This document shows, in pieces, positions 1 to 9,883 of a stretch of DNA of 64,000 nucleotides; within the stretch, counting starts at the first letter, position 1; every line of letters begins with the position of its first letter. Source of the DNA: JALZMG01 sp963844175. Its GTDB lineage: Bacteria > Actinomycetota > Acidimicrobiia > Acidimicrobiales > Ilumatobacteraceae. The position numbers and the translations under genes were made by a program. The notes under the pieces were generated by a model, which searched no databases, had not been told where the DNA came from, and saw only the letters and a list, made by a program, of their open reading frames with translations. The stretch spans positions 248,001 through 312,000 of the forward strand of contig CAWJNE010000007.1 in NCBI GenBank assembly GCA_963844175.1, read 5' to 3'.

Positions 1-1
1 G

Positions 2-73
2 CTCGTGCTGTCGTTCCTCATCGAGGTCGTCTACCGCCGCCACACCGGGCGCCGGTTCCACCGCCTCGCCTGA
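2..73 (+). CDS. C-terminal fragment of an unknown (probably membrane) protein
   Basis: Only the last 23 codons lie in the window, followed by a TGA stop at 71-73. The visible tail begins with a hydrophobic run (LVLSFLIEVVY) and ends in a basic, Arg/His-rich stretch. That is what a final transmembrane helix followed by a cytoplasmic tail would look like. The family cannot be assigned from this fragment. It converges with the PAC2 gene, whose stop codon follows immediately. Confidence 0.4.
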   Translation, partial: LVLSFLIEVVYRRHTGRRFHRLA

Positions 74-949
74 TCACTCGTCGTCGGGTGCCTGCTCGCG
101 GAGGAACTCCTCGAAGCGTGCGGCGAGGTCGTCGGCGCCGCGCATCGTGGCCTCGGCGCGTCGGTCGTAGTCGGCCTCGAGCATCGACACGTACGTCCGC
201 AGCTGGGCGTCGCCGGCGATCGCCTCGTCGTGCAGCGCCCCCCAACGATCGATCTGCTCCTGCAGGTCGGCGGTCAGCGGCACGGACAGCACGTGGGCGA
301 GGTGCTGCACCAACGCGCCGACGGCGAGCGGATGCTCGGCGTGGCCCAGGTAGTGGGGCACTCCGACGCGCAGCGAGATCGTCGGGATCGCCCGCTGCTC
401 CAGCTCGACGTGCAACGCGCCGATCAGCCCGGTCACGCCCTGGTACGTCGGTGCCGACAACCCGAGGCGCTGGGCCAGCTCCGGTGACGCCGTGCTGCCG
501 ACCACGATCGGTGGCCGGGTGTGGGGGACCGCGTCGGCGATCGCCCCGACGGAGACCACCGCCGTGCAGCCGAGCGCCTCGACGACGTGCACCACGCAGC
601 CGGCATAGGTCCGCCAGGCGAGGTGCGGCTCGACGCCACTCAGCACGACCAGGTCATGGGCGGATCCGGTGCGCACCACCTGGAAGTCGTTGCTCGGCCA
701 GTTGACGTACCGCGTGTCGCCATCGACCAACTCCACCATTGGTCGCTCCTGGGTGAAGTCGTAGAACGGGTCCGGGTCGATCTCGCCGACCGTCACTGCG
801 CCGTCCCACGGAGCCACCTGGGCCAATGCGGTCGTGGCCACACCGCCGGCGTCGAACCAGCCCGTCAGGCCGACGAGCAGGATGGGGCGGTGCAGCGGCT
901 CGATCTCGACGAGGGTCAGGACCTCGTCGACCGTCGGCACTGCGGTCAT
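74..949 (-). CDS. PAC2 family protein (proteasome-assembly-chaperone-like)
   Basis: This 291-residue protein belongs to the PAC2 family, widespread in actinobacteria and related to eukaryotic and archaeal proteasome assembly chaperones. Seen in the sequence: an N-terminal LVGLTGWFDAGG-type motif near residue 25, a central VVSVGAIADAVPHTRP segment, a GVTGLIGAL segment and an acidic C-terminus. The open frame extends far upstream through serC, but the start chosen is ATG at 949. It overlaps the serC stop by four bases (ATGA), so the two genes are probably translationally coupled. Its molecular role in bacteria is not established. No proteasome genes are visible here. Confidence 0.85.
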   Translation of the reverse strand: MTAVPTVDEVLTLVEIEPLHRPILLVGLTGWFDAGGVATTALAQVAPWDGAVTVGEIDPDPFYDFTQERPMVELVDGDTRYVNWPSNDFQVVRTGSAHDLVVLSGVEPHLAWRTYAGCVVHVVEALGCTAVVSVGAIADAVPHTRPPIVVGSTASPELAQRLGLSAPTYQGVTGLIGALHVELEQRAIPTISLRVGVPHYLGHAEHPLAVGALVQHLAHVLSVPLTADLQEQIDRWGALHDEAIAGDAQLRTYVSMLEADYDRRAEATMRGADDLAARFEEFLREQAPDDE

Positions 950-2094
950 GGCGCCAGGACGTCGGCGTGGCGTTCGACGAGGTGATCGATGCACGCCGTC
1001 AGCGCCTCGACGTCGCTGGGCTCGATCGCCGGGAACAGCCCGATGCGGACCTGGTTGCGACCGAGCTTGCGGTAGCTCTCGGTGTCGAGGATCCCGTTCG
1101 CCCGCAGCGCCTGCGAGAGCTTGGCGGCGTCGATCGGGGCGGCGAGATCGATCGTGCCGACGACGCTCGACCGCTTCGCCGGGTCGGCGACGAACGGGGT
1201 GGCCCACTCCCGATCCTCGGCCCACCCGTACAGGTGGTCGGCCGACGAGCGCGACCGCTTGGCGCACCAGTCCATCCCGCCGCTGTCCAGCATCCAGCGG
1301 ACCTGTTCGGCGAACAGCAGCAGGGTCACCACGGCCGGTGTGTTGTACGTCTGGTCGAGGCGGCTGTTGGTCAGGGCGACGCCGAGATCGAGCGACGCCG
1401 GTCGCCAGCGAGGGCCGGCGGCGATGCGCTCGATGCGCTCGACGGCGGCCGGTGAGCACGCCGCGACCCACAGGCCCCCGTCGGCGGCGAAGCACTTCTG
1501 CGGCGCGAACTCGTACACGTCGACCTCGACCGGGTCCCACGGCAGCCCGCCGGCGGCCGAGGTGGCGTCGACGGCGACCAGCGCGCCCTCGGTCCCGTCA
1601 GGCCGGCGTAGGTCCATCGCCACGCCGGTCGACGTCTCGTTGTGGGTCAGTGCGTAGAGATCGACGGCGGGATCGACGATCGGGGCCGGGTGATCACCCG
1701 GCTCGCTGGCCACGATGAACGGCTCGTCCAGATGCGGCGCCGCTGCCGCGGCCTCGGCGAACTTCGACGAGAACTCGCCGAACACGAGGTGCTCACTGCG
1801 GCGGTCGATGAGCCCGAACGTGGCGACGTCCCAGAACACCGTGGTGCCGCCGTTGCCGAGCACGACCTCCCAGCCCCCGGGGAGCTCGAACAGCTCGGTC
1901 AGCCCGGCGCGGATCGTGCCGACCAGGCGCTTGACCGGCGGCTGGCGGTGCGAGGTCCCGATGACGGAGCGCCCGCCGGCGAGCACGGCGTCCAGCTGCT
2001 CGGGGCGGACCTTGGAAGGTCCGCAGCCGAACCGGCCGTCGGCCGGGAGCAGGTCGGTGGGCAGGAGCAACTCGCCGGGAGCCGTCGCGATCAC
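946..2094 (-). CDS. serC: phosphoserine aminotransferase SerC (actinobacterial type)
   Basis: Predicted to transfer the amino group of glutamate to 3-phosphohydroxypyruvate, the second step of serine biosynthesis; it acts in the cytoplasm with pyridoxal phosphate. The 382-residue product starts with the LLPADGRFGCGPSKVR signature of the actinobacterial SerC subgroup. It contains GTSHRQPPVK near residue 50, and the likely PLP lysine lies in the YEFAPQKCFA segment. The open frame allows an ATG further upstream, but GTG at 2094 places the conserved N-terminus at the usual distance. Only 59 bp separate it from the divergent aminotransferase gene, so that gap must hold both promoters. Confidence 0.9.
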   Translation of the reverse strand: MIATAPGELLLPTDLLPADGRFGCGPSKVRPEQLDAVLAGGRSVIGTSHRQPPVKRLVGTIRAGLTELFELPGGWEVVLGNGGTTVFWDVATFGLIDRRSEHLVFGEFSSKFAEAAAAAPHLDEPFIVASEPGDHPAPIVDPAVDLYALTHNETSTGVAMDLRRPDGTEGALVAVDATSAAGGLPWDPVEVDVYEFAPQKCFAADGGLWVAACSPAAVERIERIAAGPRWRPASLDLGVALTNSRLDQTYNTPAVVTLLLFAEQVRWMLDSGGMDWCAKRSRSSADHLYGWAEDREWATPFVADPAKRSSVVGTIDLAAPIDAAKLSQALRANGILDTESYRKLGRNQVRIGLFPAIEPSDVEALTACIDHLVERHADVLAP

Positions 2095-2153
2095 TGTGCC
2101 AGCATGGCAGCGGATCTTCCGCCCGCCCACGAACCCGTCAAGGAGCGTGCCCC
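2095..2153. promoter_or_regulatory. divergent promoter region between serC and the class I aminotransferase
   Basis: A 59-bp gap between two diverging genes. The only clear element is an AAGGAG ribosome-binding site at about 2140-2145, eight bases before the rightward GTG start. No confident -10/-35 pair was found; promoter presence is inferred from gene orientation. Confidence 0.4.
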
Positions 2154-3353
2154 GTGCCCACGTCTCGCGTCTCGGAGCGCCTCGCCGGCATCGCCGAGTC
2201 CGCCACCCTCGCTGTCGACGCCAAGGCCAAGGCGCTGCAGGCGCAGGGCGAGGCGGTCATCGGCTTCGGCGCCGGCGAACCGGACTTCCCGACGCCCGAG
2301 CACATCGTCGAGGCCGCCGTCGCCGCCTGCACGGACCCGAAGAACCACCGCTACTCGCCGGCCGCGGGCTTGCCCGACCTGCGCGAGGCGATCGCCGTGA
2401 AGACCAAGCGGGACAGCGGGTTCGACTGCACGGCCGGGCAGGTGCTGGTCACCAACGGCGGCAAGCACGCCGTGTTCACGGCGTTCGCCGTGCTGTGCGA
2501 TCCCGGTGACGAGGTGATCTGCCCGGCGCCGTACTGGACGACGTACCCCGAGGCGATCACGCTCGCCGGCGGCGTGCCGAGGATCGTCGAGACGACCGAG
2601 GAGACGGGGTTCCAGGTCACCGTCGACCAGCTCGAGGCGGCGTGGACCCCGCGCACCAAGGCCATGCTGTTCGTCAGTCCTGACAACCCGTCGGGTGCCG
2701 TGTACCCGCCCGGTCAGGTCGCCGCCATCGGACAGTGGGCGTTGGACCGTGGCGTGTGGGTGGTCACCGACGAGATCTACGAGCACCTCACCTACGGACC
2801 GCACGAGTTCACGTCGATGCCGACACTGGTCCCGGATCTGGCCGATCAGTGCGTCGTCGTCAACGGGGTCGCCAAGACGTACGCCATGACCGGCTGGCGG
2901 GTCGGGTGGATGATCGCTCCGGCGGACGTGGCCAAGGCAGCGATCAACTTCCAGAGCCATGCCACGTCGAACGTCGCCAACGTGTCGCAGCGAGCGGCGC
3001 TGGCCGCCGTCGCCGGCGACCTCGAGGCGGTGGCCATGATGCGGGCGGCGTTCGAGCGGCGGGGTCGCGCCATGCACGAGCAGCTCTCGGCGATCGACGG
3101 CGTCACCTGCCTCGAGCCGCAGGGTGCCTTCTACTGCTTCCCCAACGTCTCCGGACTGCTCGGCCGAGACCTCGCGGGGCGCACCTGCGCGACGACGCTC
3201 GAGCTCGCCGACCACGTGCTGTCGGCGGCCAAGGTCGCCTTCGTCCCCGGCGAGGCCTTCGGCGCGCCCGGCTACGCCAGGTTCTCCTTCGCCCTCGGCG
3301 ATGCGGCGATCGAGGAGGGCATCGGCCGCGTGGCCGCGCTGGCCTCGTCCTGA
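2154..3353 (+). CDS. class I pyridoxal-phosphate aminotransferase, aspartate aminotransferase-like
   Basis: A 399-residue fold-type I aminotransferase, most likely an aspartate/prephenate aminotransferase of the AspB/AspC group. Visible motifs are GAGEPDFPTPEHI near residue 40, YSPAAGLPDLREAI, the SPDNPSGAVY loop near residue 180, the DEIYEHLTYG segment, and the PLP lysine in NGVAKTYAMTGWRVGW. The GTG start at 2154 is set by an AAGGAG box eight bases upstream and gives the normal family length. Substrate specificity cannot be read from sequence alone. Its last 82 bases overlap the end of the convergent hydrolase gene. Confidence 0.88.
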   Translation: MPTSRVSERLAGIAESATLAVDAKAKALQAQGEAVIGFGAGEPDFPTPEHIVEAAVAACTDPKNHRYSPAAGLPDLREAIAVKTKRDSGFDCTAGQVLVTNGGKHAVFTAFAVLCDPGDEVICPAPYWTTYPEAITLAGGVPRIVETTEETGFQVTVDQLEAAWTPRTKAMLFVSPDNPSGAVYPPGQVAAIGQWALDRGVWVVTDEIYEHLTYGPHEFTSMPTLVPDLADQCVVVNGVAKTYAMTGWRVGWMIAPADVAKAAINFQSHATSNVANVSQRAALAAVAGDLEAVAMMRAAFERRGRAMHEQLSAIDGVTCLEPQGAFYCFPNVSGLLGRDLAGRTCATTLELADHVLSAAKVAFVPGEAFGAPGYARFSFALGDAAIEEGIGRVAALASS

Positions 3354-4168
3354 ACCCGCGACCAGAACGCGGTGACGAGCTCGTTGAATTGCTCGGGGCG
3401 TTCCTGGAACGGCTGGTGGGACTCGCCGTCGAGGACGACGAACTCGGCACCGGCGATGCGCTCGGCGACGGCGCGTCCGTAGCGCGGCGGCGTGATGAGG
3501 TCCACCTCACCGGCGACGACCAGGGTGGGGCAGGTGATCTCGTGCACCCGGTCCAGCGTGTCGTGGACCTTCCACGCTGCCAGCTGGCGGATGAACGCCT
3601 CCGGCGGTTGCGGGAACGGGAACGACATCGCCTCCTCGATGATTGCGTCGACCATGCCGGTCTCGTGGGCCCGTGGCGTGTAGATGAGTGCGAAGAACGC
3701 CTCGAGCATCGCCCGCTCGGACGGCGCCGCGTCCGGGAGCCAGGTCCACGCCTCCATGAACGAACGCAGGAGGCGGTCGGCCCGCCCCCAGGTGCTGACC
3801 AGCACGAGGCTGCGCACCAGCTCTGGGTGGCGCAGCGCCAGGTGCTGGGCGGTCGCGGCTCCGCCTGAGAACCCGGCGATGTGGGCGCTCGAGATGCCCA
3901 GCGCCCGCAGCAGCTCGGCCGCGTCGTCGGCCATGTCGGCGACGGTGAACCCGTCGGGCGGCATCGGCGAGCGCCCGGCGCCCCGGTTGTCGAACGCCGT
4001 CATCCGGTAGCGGTCGGCGAGCGCCTCCAGCTGGAACGTCCAGGCCTCGGCCGGATCGCTGAGCCCGGCGAGGAACAGCACGTCGGGGCCGGTTCCGCGC
4101 TGGTCGACGTACAGCTCGACGTCGCCGGCGGAGACCATCCCGGTGGTGTTGGCGGTGGTGCGGATCAT
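3272..4168 (-). CDS. alpha/beta hydrolase
   Basis: A 298-residue alpha/beta-hydrolase-fold enzyme. Seen: oxyanion-side LFLAGLSDPAEAW, the DNRGAGRS turn, nucleophile elbow GFSGGAA (Ser), acid in VVAGEVDLITPP and His in LDGESHQPFQ. The fold resembles 3-oxoadipate enol-lactonase-like and haloperoxidase-like hydrolases, but the substrate is unknown. The start ATG at 4168 overlaps the stop of the upstream hydrolase gene by four bases, so the pair is an operon. About 27 C-terminal residues lie over the 3' end of the convergent aminotransferase gene. This tail follows the usual end of the fold and may be a result of read-through into that gene. Confidence 0.85.
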   Translation of the reverse strand: MIRTTANTTGMVSAGDVELYVDQRGTGPDVLFLAGLSDPAEAWTFQLEALADRYRMTAFDNRGAGRSPMPPDGFTVADMADDAAELLRALGISSAHIAGFSGGAATAQHLALRHPELVRSLVLVSTWGRADRLLRSFMEAWTWLPDAAPSERAMLEAFFALIYTPRAHETGMVDAIIEEAMSFPFPQPPEAFIRQLAAWKVHDTLDRVHEITCPTLVVAGEVDLITPPRYGRAVAERIAGAEFVVLDGESHQPFQERPEQFNELVTAFWSRVQDEASAATRPMPSSIAASPRAKENLA

Positions 4169-5004
4169 GATGGGTTCCCTTCGTGAACGCCGCTGGTCGC
4201 AGCGACGGGTTGGATGAACGACCGAGCGACGGCGACGTGCTCGGCTGGGTGCGTCTGGTGCGGAACGTGGCCGCCACCGACGAACGTGTGGCGGGACACC
4301 GTCGCCGTGGCGGCGAGGGCATCGACGACGCCGGGCAACCAGCTCGGGCTGGCGTCGCCCTCGGTGAGCAGGACCGGCGCCATGATGGCGTCGAGCGACG
4401 GCGGCGCCGCCCAGCACGGGTCGGCGAGCAGGTCGAGGATCGTGGTGGCGTTGGCCACCATCGTCCGGCGGATCTCGGCGGGGAGCATCGTCCAGGCTCC
4501 GGGACCGAGGGCGATCTCCTCGACGAATCGGCTCGCCGCGGCTGCCGCCTCGCCTCGCCGCACGTCGGCGGCGACCGTCCTCATCACCTCCACGATCGGC
4601 CGAACCTGCTCGGCCAACAGCGTGCCCGGCCCGGCGATGCCGATCAGCGGGGGCTCGTGGGCGATGACGGTGCGCACGACCTCCGGGTGTCGTGCCGCCA
4701 CGCCCAGCGAGATCGAGGCTCCGTACGAGTTGCCGATCAGGTGGGCGGGCGCCAGGTCCAGCGCCTCGACCAGCGCAGTCAGGTCGTCCTCGTCGACGCG
4801 CCGAGGAACGGTGTCGAGGCGGCGCTCACTGCGCGAGTGCCCCCGCCGGTCGTACGTCACGACGTGGTGGGTGCGCGCCAGCTCGTCGACGACGAAGGCC
4901 CAGCTGGTGTGGTCGGTCCAGCTCCCGTGCACGAGCACGACGGGCTCCCCGTCGCCATGACGTTCGTAGTACATCTCGAAGCCGTTGATGCGTCGACGAG
5001 GCAT
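4165..5004 (-). CDS. alpha/beta hydrolase
   Basis: A 279-residue alpha/beta hydrolase, a paralog-type neighbour of the downstream gene. Motifs: VVLVHGSWTDHTSW near residue 20, the YDRRGHSRS turn, nucleophile elbow IGNSYGAS, an acidic residue in LLTEGDASPSW and His in VGGGHVPHQTHP. The ATG at 5004 is preferred over an upstream ATG at 5040 because a strong GGAGG box sits six bases before it. The stop overlaps the next gene's start. The role is unknown; coexpression of two hydrolases suggests a small catabolic unit. Confidence 0.85.
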   Translation of the reverse strand: MPRRRINGFEMYYERHGDGEPVVLVHGSWTDHTSWAFVVDELARTHHVVTYDRRGHSRSERRLDTVPRRVDEDDLTALVEALDLAPAHLIGNSYGASISLGVAARHPEVVRTVIAHEPPLIGIAGPGTLLAEQVRPIVEVMRTVAADVRRGEAAAAASRFVEEIALGPGAWTMLPAEIRRTMVANATTILDLLADPCWAAPPSLDAIMAPVLLTEGDASPSWLPGVVDALAATATVSRHTFVGGGHVPHQTHPAEHVAVARSFIQPVAATSGVHEGNPS

Positions 5005-5141
5005 CGCCCCTCCTCCAGTCAGCCGCCCGGCGGGCGGCACTCATCTCCGAGGCGTGAGATCCGACCTCACGACGTGAGCCGCGCCGTCACGCCGTTGTCG
5101 GCGAGCGGCGGGACGTCCGCCGACGAGCAAGGAGGAACATC

Positions 5142-5438
5142 ATGAAGACACGCGCACTGATCGCCGGCGGCATCGCCGCACTGGCGTCACTGCCCATGGG
5201 CGTCGCCTCAGCGGCACCCGACCACGACGACACCATGCGCAGGATCTGCGTCGCTCACGGCGGCATCTCCGTGCCCCGCCCGGGCTGGTGGCAGGCCCGT
5301 TGCCAGGGCAGCCGCCCGTCCAACGGTGCCGACGACGGCCTGCGGGCGCCGTTCATGATCTGCACGATGCAGATGGGCGGCGAGTTCTTCTCCGTCGCCA
5401 CCGACGAGGACGGGACGATGAACTGGATCTGCTTCTGA
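5142..5438 (+). CDS. small secreted protein with four cysteines, unknown function
   Basis: This 98-residue protein begins with a clear Sec signal peptide: Lys/Arg, a hydrophobic core, then a VASAAP cleavage site near residue 25. The mature part of about 73 residues has four cysteines (in RRICVAHG, ARCQGS, MICTMQ and the terminal NWICF) that could form two disulfides. An AAGGAGG ribosome-binding site lies seven bases upstream of the ATG, one of the strongest in the window. No family was recognised. It stands alone between divergent and convergent neighbours. Confidence 0.7.
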   Translation: MKTRALIAGGIAALASLPMGVASAAPDHDDTMRRICVAHGGISVPRPGWWQARCQGSRPSNGADDGLRAPFMICTMQMGGEFFSVATDEDGTMNWICF

Positions 5439-5446
5439 CGGTTCGG

Positions 5447-6200
5447 TCAACGCCACCAGAGCGCGTAGTCGGCGGCGAGGATGGCGGCGCCGAGCAGGAC
5501 GGCGCACTCGGCGACCTGTTCGATCGCGCCGAGGACGTCGCCGGTGATGCCGCCGAGCGTCCGGCGGGCGATGACCACGATCACGACCGCAGCCAGCGCG
5601 GCGGCGGCCATCAGCGGTCCGACCCACCACCCGGTGGCCACGGCCGCGATGGCTGCCGCGACAGCGGCGGCAGCGATCGCCCTGGATCGGCCGACGGTAG
5701 CGGCGTACGCCGCGCCGAGGCCGTCCGGCCGGGCCAGTGGCGCGACCGCCATCGCCACCACGGCTGCGCCACGACCCAGGGCGTGAGCGCTGATCAACCC
5801 GGCGAGGGCGATGGACGCCGGCAGTGACCCGACGATGACGACGCGCAGCACGATCGACCCGCACAGCGCGGCGACGCCGTAGGTGCCGTGGTGGGGGTCC
5901 CGCAGGATCTCGAGTCGGCGCTGGGGCGTCGTCCCACCGGCCACTGCGTCGGCCAGGTCGGCCAGCCCGTCCTCGTGGAACGCGCCGGTCACCAGGACGC
6001 CGGCGAGCACCCCGACGGCGGCGCCGACGAGTGGCGTCGTGCCCCGGCCGAGCACGGCCACGATCGCTCCGGCGAGCGCTCCGACGAGGGCGCCGATCAC
6101 GGGGAACCAAACCACCGCGGCGGCCAGGTCGGGCGCCCGCCGCAGCCGAACCGGGACCCTGGTCAGGAACTGCGTGGCGGCGAGGAACCCCCCAAGCGGG

Positions 6201-6208
<8 letters not shown>
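5447..6208 (-). CDS. cobS: adenosylcobinamide-GDP ribazoletransferase (cobalamin synthase) CobS
   Basis: Joins adenosylcobinamide-GDP with alpha-ribazole (or its phosphate) to form cobalamin; an integral membrane enzyme. The 253-residue sequence has the family signature HEDGLADLADAV-GG near residue 75, then RRLEILRDPHHGTYG. Multiple Ala/Val/Gly-rich membrane helices follow. It is the last gene of the leftward cob operon, and its start overlaps the malic-enzyme stop by eight bases. Confidence 0.93.
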
Positions 6209-7610
<1,402 letters not shown>

Positions 7611-7619
7611 TGTAGGTCC

Positions 7620-8609
7620 CTACTGAAACCATTCCGTGAACGTCGGGACCTCGGTGATGCCGGCACAGGCCATGGCCACGAGCGGCACGGCAGCCATCGC
7701 CCCGCTGCCCTCGCCGAGGCGCATGTCGAGGTCGAGCAGCGGGCGCTTCCCCAGCCGCTCGAGCAGGCGACGGTGGCCCGGCTCGGCCGAGCAGTGACCC
7801 ACGATGCAGTGGTCGAGCGCACTCGGTTCGATCATCACCAGTGGCAGCACCGACGACGTGACCACGTAACCGTCCAGCACGACGGGCATCGACCGGTGGC
7901 GGGCGGCGACGACCGCCGCTGCGATGGCCGCCAGCTCGGCGCCACCGACCTCGCGCAGCACCTCGATCGGGTCGGTCACACCGGCGATCCGTCGCACCGC
8001 CTGCTGCACGGCCGCCCGCTTGCGGTCCAAGCCGGCGTCGTCGATGCCGGTGCCGCGCCCGACCCACGCCGCGGTCTCACCGCCGGCGAGCGCCGCTGAC
8101 AGGGCCGCCGACGGTGTGGTGTTGCCGATGCCCATCTCGCCGACGACGAGCAGGTCGCCGTCGAGGCGGTCGACGGCGGCGGTGGCGACCTCCACGATCT
8201 CCTCGAACCGTTCCGGGGAGAGCGCCGCTTCGAAGCGGATGTCGCCGGTCGGCCGGGCGATGCCGACGTCGATGGCCTCGACGGTGGCGCCGGCGTGGCG
8301 GGCGAACGCGCTGATCGTCGAGCGACCCTGCTGGTAGGCGGCGAACATGGCTGCGGTGACCTCGGGCGGGTAGGCGCTGACCGCCGCGGCCGCCGCGACG
8401 CCGTGGTCGCCCGCGAAGATCAGCCCGACCGGGCGCTCGATGCGCGGCCGGTCCGTGCGATGCCAGCCGGCGATCCATTCGGCGAGCTCGTCCAACCACG
8501 CCAGCGCGCCGCTCGGTCGAAGGATGGTCGCCGCCCGCTCGTGCACGGCGGCGGCGGCGGCGCGGTCGGGCGCCGGCAGCTGGCGCAGCGCGTCGTGAAG
8601 GGAGCTCAC
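7620..8609 (-). CDS. cobT: nicotinate-nucleotide-dimethylbenzimidazole phosphoribosyltransferase CobT
   Basis: Makes alpha-ribazole phosphate from nicotinate mononucleotide and a lower-ligand base, for the nucleotide loop of cobalamin. The 329-residue protein contains FAGDHGVAAAAAVSAYP near residue 80, GEMGIGNTTPSAAL near residue 165, VGRGTGIDD, and the C-terminal DMRLGEGSGA-A segment near residue 300, all typical of CobT. The GTG start at 8609 overlaps the cobU stop by four bases (GTGA). An upstream in-frame ATG exists but would lie inside cobU. Confidence 0.93.
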   Translation of the reverse strand: MSSLHDALRQLPAPDRAAAAAVHERAATILRPSGALAWLDELAEWIAGWHRTDRPRIERPVGLIFAGDHGVAAAAAVSAYPPEVTAAMFAAYQQGRSTISAFARHAGATVEAIDVGIARPTGDIRFEAALSPERFEEIVEVATAAVDRLDGDLLVVGEMGIGNTTPSAALSAALAGGETAAWVGRGTGIDDAGLDRKRAAVQQAVRRIAGVTDPIEVLREVGGAELAAIAAAVVAARHRSMPVVLDGYVVTSSVLPLVMIEPSALDHCIVGHCSAEPGHRRLLERLGKRPLLDLDMRLGEGSGAMAAVPLVAMACAGITEVPTFTEWFQ

Positions 8610-9133
8610 CGGAGCAACGTGATCGGGTCGTCGAGCCGCACCGCCCGCCCGGCGACGAGCAACAGCGTCCGACCGGCTCGTTGGGCCCATGTCTGGTTCA
8701 CCCGGCCGAGCACATCGCGGTAGCGCCGTCCCAGCTCGGTCTCCGGGTGCACACCGAGCCCGACCTCGTTCGACACGGCCACCGTGGGTGCGTCGCGACC
8801 TGCGGCCACCTCGGCGGCCGCGGTCGCGGCAGCCTCGATCTGGTCGTCCGGGTCGCCGCGGCGCAGCACATTGTTCACCCAGAGCGTCAGGCAGTCGACG
8901 ATGGCCATCCCTCGAGCGGCGCGCAGCGCGCCGTCCAGGTCGAGCGGCGCCTCGACCGTCGGCCAGGGCGGTCGCTCGGCGCGATGCCGCGCCACACGCG
9001 CTGTCAGGTCGTCGTCGAACGGCTCCAGCGTGGCGATGAACGTGACCGGCCCGTGGTGGCGCCGTCCGAGGTCGACGGCCAGCGAGCTCTTCCCGCTGCG
9101 CGCCCCACCGAGCAGGAGGGTCAGCGAGCTAAT
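8606..9133 (-). CDS. cobU: adenosylcobinamide kinase / adenosylcobinamide-phosphate guanylyltransferase CobU
   Basis: Bifunctional enzyme that phosphorylates adenosylcobinamide and then attaches GMP. Seen: P-loop GGARSGKSS, the MAIVDCLTLWVNN segment and the family signature SNEVGLGVHPE followed by RDVLGRVNQ. The start is unclear. No ATG, GTG or TTG lies between the P-loop and the upstream stop, so the frame must begin at a rare codon (ATT at 9133 or CTG at 9124) overlapping the end of cobO. An ATG inside the gene (8995) would delete the P-loop. Neighbouring cobO has a frameshift, so a further local sequence error is possible. Confidence 0.88.
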   Translation of the reverse strand: MSSLTLLLGGARSGKSSLAVDLGRRHHGPVTFIATLEPFDDDLTARVARHRAERPPWPTVEAPLDLDGALRAARGMAIVDCLTLWVNNVLRRGDPDDQIEAAATAAAEVAAGRDAPTVAVSNEVGLGVHPETELGRRYRDVLGRVNQTWAQRAGRTLLLVAGRAVRLDDPITLLR

Positions 9134-9693
9134 GGTCGACGCCCCGAAGGGCTCTGATCCCCTGCTCGTAGGCGTGCTTGATGTTGCGCATCTCGGTGAC
9201 GGTGTCGGCGACGTCGATCAGCGCCTGCGGCGCGTCGCGCCCGGTGATCACGACGTTGACGTGCGCCGGCCGGTCGGTGATCGCCGCCACGACCTCGGCG
9301 ACGTCCACCCAGCCCCACGTGCAGAGGTAGGTCAGCTCGTCGAGGACGACGAGCTGGTGGTCACCGGCGGCGATCAGGCTCGCCGCCTGCGCCCAGCCGG
9401 CGCGGGCGAGCTCGAATGTCGTGGCTGAGGTCGTCCGAATCCCAGGTGAACCCGTCGCCGACGGCGAGCCAGTCGACGCCGAGCTCCCGTCCGAGCTTCT
9501 CCTCGCCGACCTGCCACTTGCCGCTCTTGATGAACTGCACCACGGCCACCCGCCAGCCCCGGGCCACGGCGCGAACCATGATCCCGAATGCCGCGGTGCT
9601 CTTGCCCTTGCCGTCGCCGGTGTTCACGACGACGACCGACGGGGCGGTGCGCAGGCCGTCCGGGCGGGGGTCCTCCGTCAGCGCTTCCGTCAC
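9129..9693 (-). pseudogene. cobO: corrinoid adenosyltransferase CobO, broken by a single-base frameshift
   Basis: CobO/BtuR transfers adenosine from ATP to cob(I)alamin or its precursors. The N-terminal part (GTG at 9693) has the P-loop NTGDGKGKSTAAFG, VQFIKSGKW and GDGFTWDS. The frame then runs into a stop at 9361. The rest continues one frame over from about 9415: IELARAGWAQAASLIAAG, VVLDELTYL, VVITGRDAP, and a normal end at TAG 9129-9131. Removing one base of a two-base T run (9415-9416, coding strand) restores a full protein of about 187 residues. I read it as an intact gene with an inserted base, though a true pseudogene is possible. Confidence 0.85.
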
Positions 9694-9697
9694 CGGT

Positions 9698-9812
9698 CCG
9701 GTAACGTACCGCGGTCGCAAGACCCAGCGAAGTCCGGTGAGAGCCCGGCACTGACCCGCAACGGTAAAGCCACCTCGTGTGGACGAGTCCGGTCGCCTGG
9801 CCCTGCGAGCGA
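9698..9812 (+). promoter_or_regulatory. cobalamin riboswitch upstream of the BtuFCD-type operon
   Basis: The conserved core reads AAGTCCGGTGAGAGCCCGGC (9730-9749) followed by ACTGACCCGCAACGGTA, matching the cobalamin-aptamer consensus. A B12-box-like stretch, AGTCCGGTCGCCTGGCC, follows at about 9786-9802. It lies on the plus strand 70-180 bases before the substrate-binding-protein gene, so it should repress the uptake operon when cobalamin is plentiful. It is antisense to the promoter-proximal side of cobO and would not control the leftward cob genes. The ends are approximate. Confidence 0.88.
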
Positions 9813-9883
9813 TGACCAGACCCTCGAGGCAAGGGCGGTTCGCGGTGACGCGCCGAGCACTTGTCCTCCAGAACGGAGGAACC

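Noticed and set aside
9129..9693. Programmed frameshift in cobO
   Set aside because: The site has no slippery heptamer or downstream structure that I can see, and four other genes show the same one-base homopolymer insertion, so sequence error is simpler.
9698..9812. Control of the leftward cob operon by the cobalamin riboswitch
   Set aside because: The aptamer consensus reads on the plus strand only, away from cobO.
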